Part shown: in pieces, positions 5,531-6,658 of the stretch
Position numbering within the stretch: the first letter of the stretch is position 1
Layout: every line of letters starts with the position of its first letter
Source of the DNA: an uncultured Bacilli bacterium
GTDB taxonomy: Bacteria; Bacillota_I; Bacilli_A; RF39; UBA660
Reading direction: 5' to 3'
Assembly: GCA_944329255.1 (NCBI GenBank)
Contig: CALVIA010000054.1
Span: forward strand, 1-6,658
Length of the DNA: 6,658 nt
Program-made: the position numbers and the translations under genes
The notes under the pieces: model-generated
Told to the model about the DNA's origin: nothing
Database searches by the model: none
The model's input: the letters and a program-made list of their open reading frames with translations, nothing else

Positions 5531-6658
5531 ATGAAAAAAAATGGATTTACATTAATTGAATTAATATCAGTTATAGTTATTTTATCAATAATTATAATGT
5601 TAATTATACCAACAATAATAAATAATATAAGTGATAAAAAAGAAGAGGCATATCAAAAAAATATTGATATTATATTGTCCGCAGCAAGAGGATACGTCAT
5701 AGATTATGATATAGAAACACCCACATCTATTTCTTTAGATGAATTGTGTGGAACATATTTTGAATGTCCTATAATAAATCCGAAAGATAATGAAGAAATA
5801 GAAGGATATGTAGTAGTAGATGATGAAAGAAACTATTATTTTGTAAATGGAGTAATAACATTAGAAGTAGATTTAAATGGAGGAAGTACTAGCCAAGAAT
5901 TTGATGAAACATACTTACCGTATACAAAAATAGATTTAAAAGATCCAATAAAGGATACATATACATTTGATAAATGGATTGTTGTAAAAGGGAATAGTAT
6001 AATAAAAGATTCAAATTTAACAATAGGTACTGAAGATACAATAATAAGAGCAAGTTGGTTAAAAAAAGTAGGATTAGAAGTAGATTTAAATGGAGGAAGT
6101 ACAACACAGGAATTTGAAACAATATATGAAATGGGAACTAATATTGTACTAAATAATCCAACAAAAAAAGGATATACATTCACAGGATGGCAAATAGTAA
6201 GTGGAGATTCAATATTAAGTGGAGACAATTTAACAATAGGGTCCGTTAATACAGTTATAAAAGCAACATATAGTCCAATAACATATACAATAAACTATAA
6301 TGTAGTAAATGATAGTAGTGGAAATAGTTATCCAAATAAGGGAACATATGATAGTATATTAACAATAAAAAATCCAAGTAGAACTGGATATACATTTGAT
6401 GGATGGATGGCAACAAATATAGATACAACAACAGCAAAATATGGAACAACATCTCCAAATACAATATGGAATGGAACAACAAAAGTAAAAGATACATATT
6501 TTATAAATCTAAGAAGCAGTGCTGGAACGGTTACAATGAATGCTAATTATACAGCAACAAGCCAAACATTAACAGTAAATTTAAATGGAGGAACAACAAG
6601 TCAATCGTTTAATACAACATATAAAACAAATGAAGTAATAACATTAATAAATCCAACA
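5531..6658 (+). CDS. Prepilin-like N-terminus fused to InlB B-type (Flg_new) repeats, 3'-truncated by the window
   Basis: The frame is open for 376 codons and runs off the right edge, so the C-terminus is unseen. Residues 1-11 (MKKNGFTLIEL) form a class III type IV prepilin signal. Cleavage by a prepilin peptidase is expected between G5 and F6, leaving N-methylated Phe at +1 and the conserved Glu at +5 (E10). Residues 11-30 are the hydrophobic helix with the usual proline (P27). A small head of about 75 residues follows, with C73 and C79, the only cysteines seen, able to form a disulfide. From residue 111 the protein changes to Listeria-Bacteroides repeats: EVDLNGG and LTVNLNGG strands, and DTYTFDKW (142-149), GYTFTGW (214-220) and GYTFDGW (286-292) motifs. 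It is Thr/Asn/Gly-rich and likely a secreted or surface-held adhesin-like protein. It has its own promoter and no other pilus gene is in view. The architecture is seen directly; the function is inferred. Confidence 0.87.
   Translation, partial: MKKNGFTLIELISVIVILSIIIMLIIPTIINNISDKKEEAYQKNIDIILSAARGYVIDYDIETPTSISLDELCGTYFECPIINPKDNEEIEGYVVVDDERNYYFVNGVITLEVDLNGGSTSQEFDETYLPYTKIDLKDPIKDTYTFDKWIVVKGNSIIKDSNLTIGTEDTIIRASWLKKVGLEVDLNGGSTTQEFETIYEMGTNIVLNNPTKKGYTFTGWQIVSGDSILSGDNLTIGSVNTVIKATYSPITYTINYNVVNDSSGNSYPNKGTYDSILTIKNPSRTGYTFDGWMATNIDTTTAKYGTTSPNTIWNGTTKVKDTYFINLRSSAGTVTMNANYTATSQTLTVNLNGGTTSQSFNTTYKTNEVITLINPT
5860..5889 (+). repeat. Exact 30-bp direct repeat, copy 1 (copy 2 at 6073-6102)
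   Basis: Bases 5860-5889 and 6073-6102 are identical, offset by exactly 213 bp (71 codons), in the codons for LEVDLNGGST. The rest of the two units has diverged clearly. The exact nucleotide match points to recent duplication or recombination between units. Confidence 0.85.
5861..6658 (+). repeat. Array of InlB B-type / Flg_new protein repeats within the prepilin fusion
   Basis: At least four units are visible: residues 111-181 (5861-6073), 182-249 (6074-6277), a longer unit 250-346 (6278-6568), and the start of a fourth from 347 (6569 on). Units begin with a V-D/N-L-N-G-G strand in units 1, 2 and 4, or TYTINYNV in unit 3. The (G/D)YTF.(G/K)W motifs end at W149, W220 and W292, with spacings of 71 and 72 residues. 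Unit 3 has an insertion of about 25-30 residues after GYTFDGW (AKYGTTSPNTIWNGTTK) and ends TVTMNANY. In listerial internalin the same fold is a beta-grasp-like module on surface proteins. Confidence 0.8.
6073..6102 (+). repeat. Exact 30-bp direct repeat, copy 2
   Basis: This is the second copy of the 30-bp sequence at 5860-5889, in frame with it at the head of the second protein repeat. A diverged relative sits near 6569-6600 (LTVNLNGGTTSQ). Confidence 0.85.

Noticed and set aside
5836..6497. Open reading frames on the - strand antisense to the repeat region
   Set aside because: They are low-complexity Leu/Ser/Tyr-rich translations that overlap one another and mirror the Thr/Asn/Gly-rich repeats. 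No ribosome site or family signature is seen.
1..6658. CRISPR array, tRNA genes, insertion sequence or altered genetic code
   Set aside because: No regularly spaced short repeats, cloverleaf-like sequences or transposase signatures were found. TGA serves as a stop at 1029-1031 and TGG encodes tryptophan.

Overview
The window is a very AT-rich stretch (clearly below 30% GC by eye) in which all six recognised genes lie on the + strand. TGA ends the first gene (1029-1031) and tryptophans are written TGG, so the standard code 11 applies and a UGA=Trp mycoplasma-type code is ruled out. The low GC, the Bacillus-type M16 protease pair, AGGAGG/AGGTGAT-type Shine-Dalgarno sites and a prepilin carrying InlB/Listeria-Bacteroides repeats together suggest a low-GC Firmicute (Bacilli). 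It may be an uncultured, host-associated lineage of the RF39 kind. The taxonomy is inference.

Layout. (1) 12-2016: a sugar-transfer-type ATP-grasp protein followed 4 nt later by tryptophanyl-tRNA synthetase (trpS). They look translationally coupled and may continue an operon that begins upstream of the window. (2) 2059-5406: a well-formed promoter, purine nucleoside phosphorylase (deoD, true start 2104), and then two M16 metallopeptidase homologues that overlap by 14 nt. The first lacks the HxxEH zinc motif (ymfF-like) and the second has it (ymfH-like). The unit ends in a perfect 16-bp inverted-repeat terminator. (3) 5407-6658: an intergenic region with its own promoter, then an open-ended gene that runs off the right edge. 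It encodes a type IV prepilin-like N-terminus (KKNG/FTLIEL) fused to a series of InlB B-type (Flg_new) repeats.

The first two units are mostly housekeeping: aminoacylation, nucleoside salvage, and a protease pair tied in Bacillus to elongation factor P modification. The ATP-grasp protein hints at cell-surface or capsule chemistry. The last gene is the accessory, surface-exposed element and the most interesting part of the window. No RNA genes, insertion sequences or CRISPR arrays were seen.
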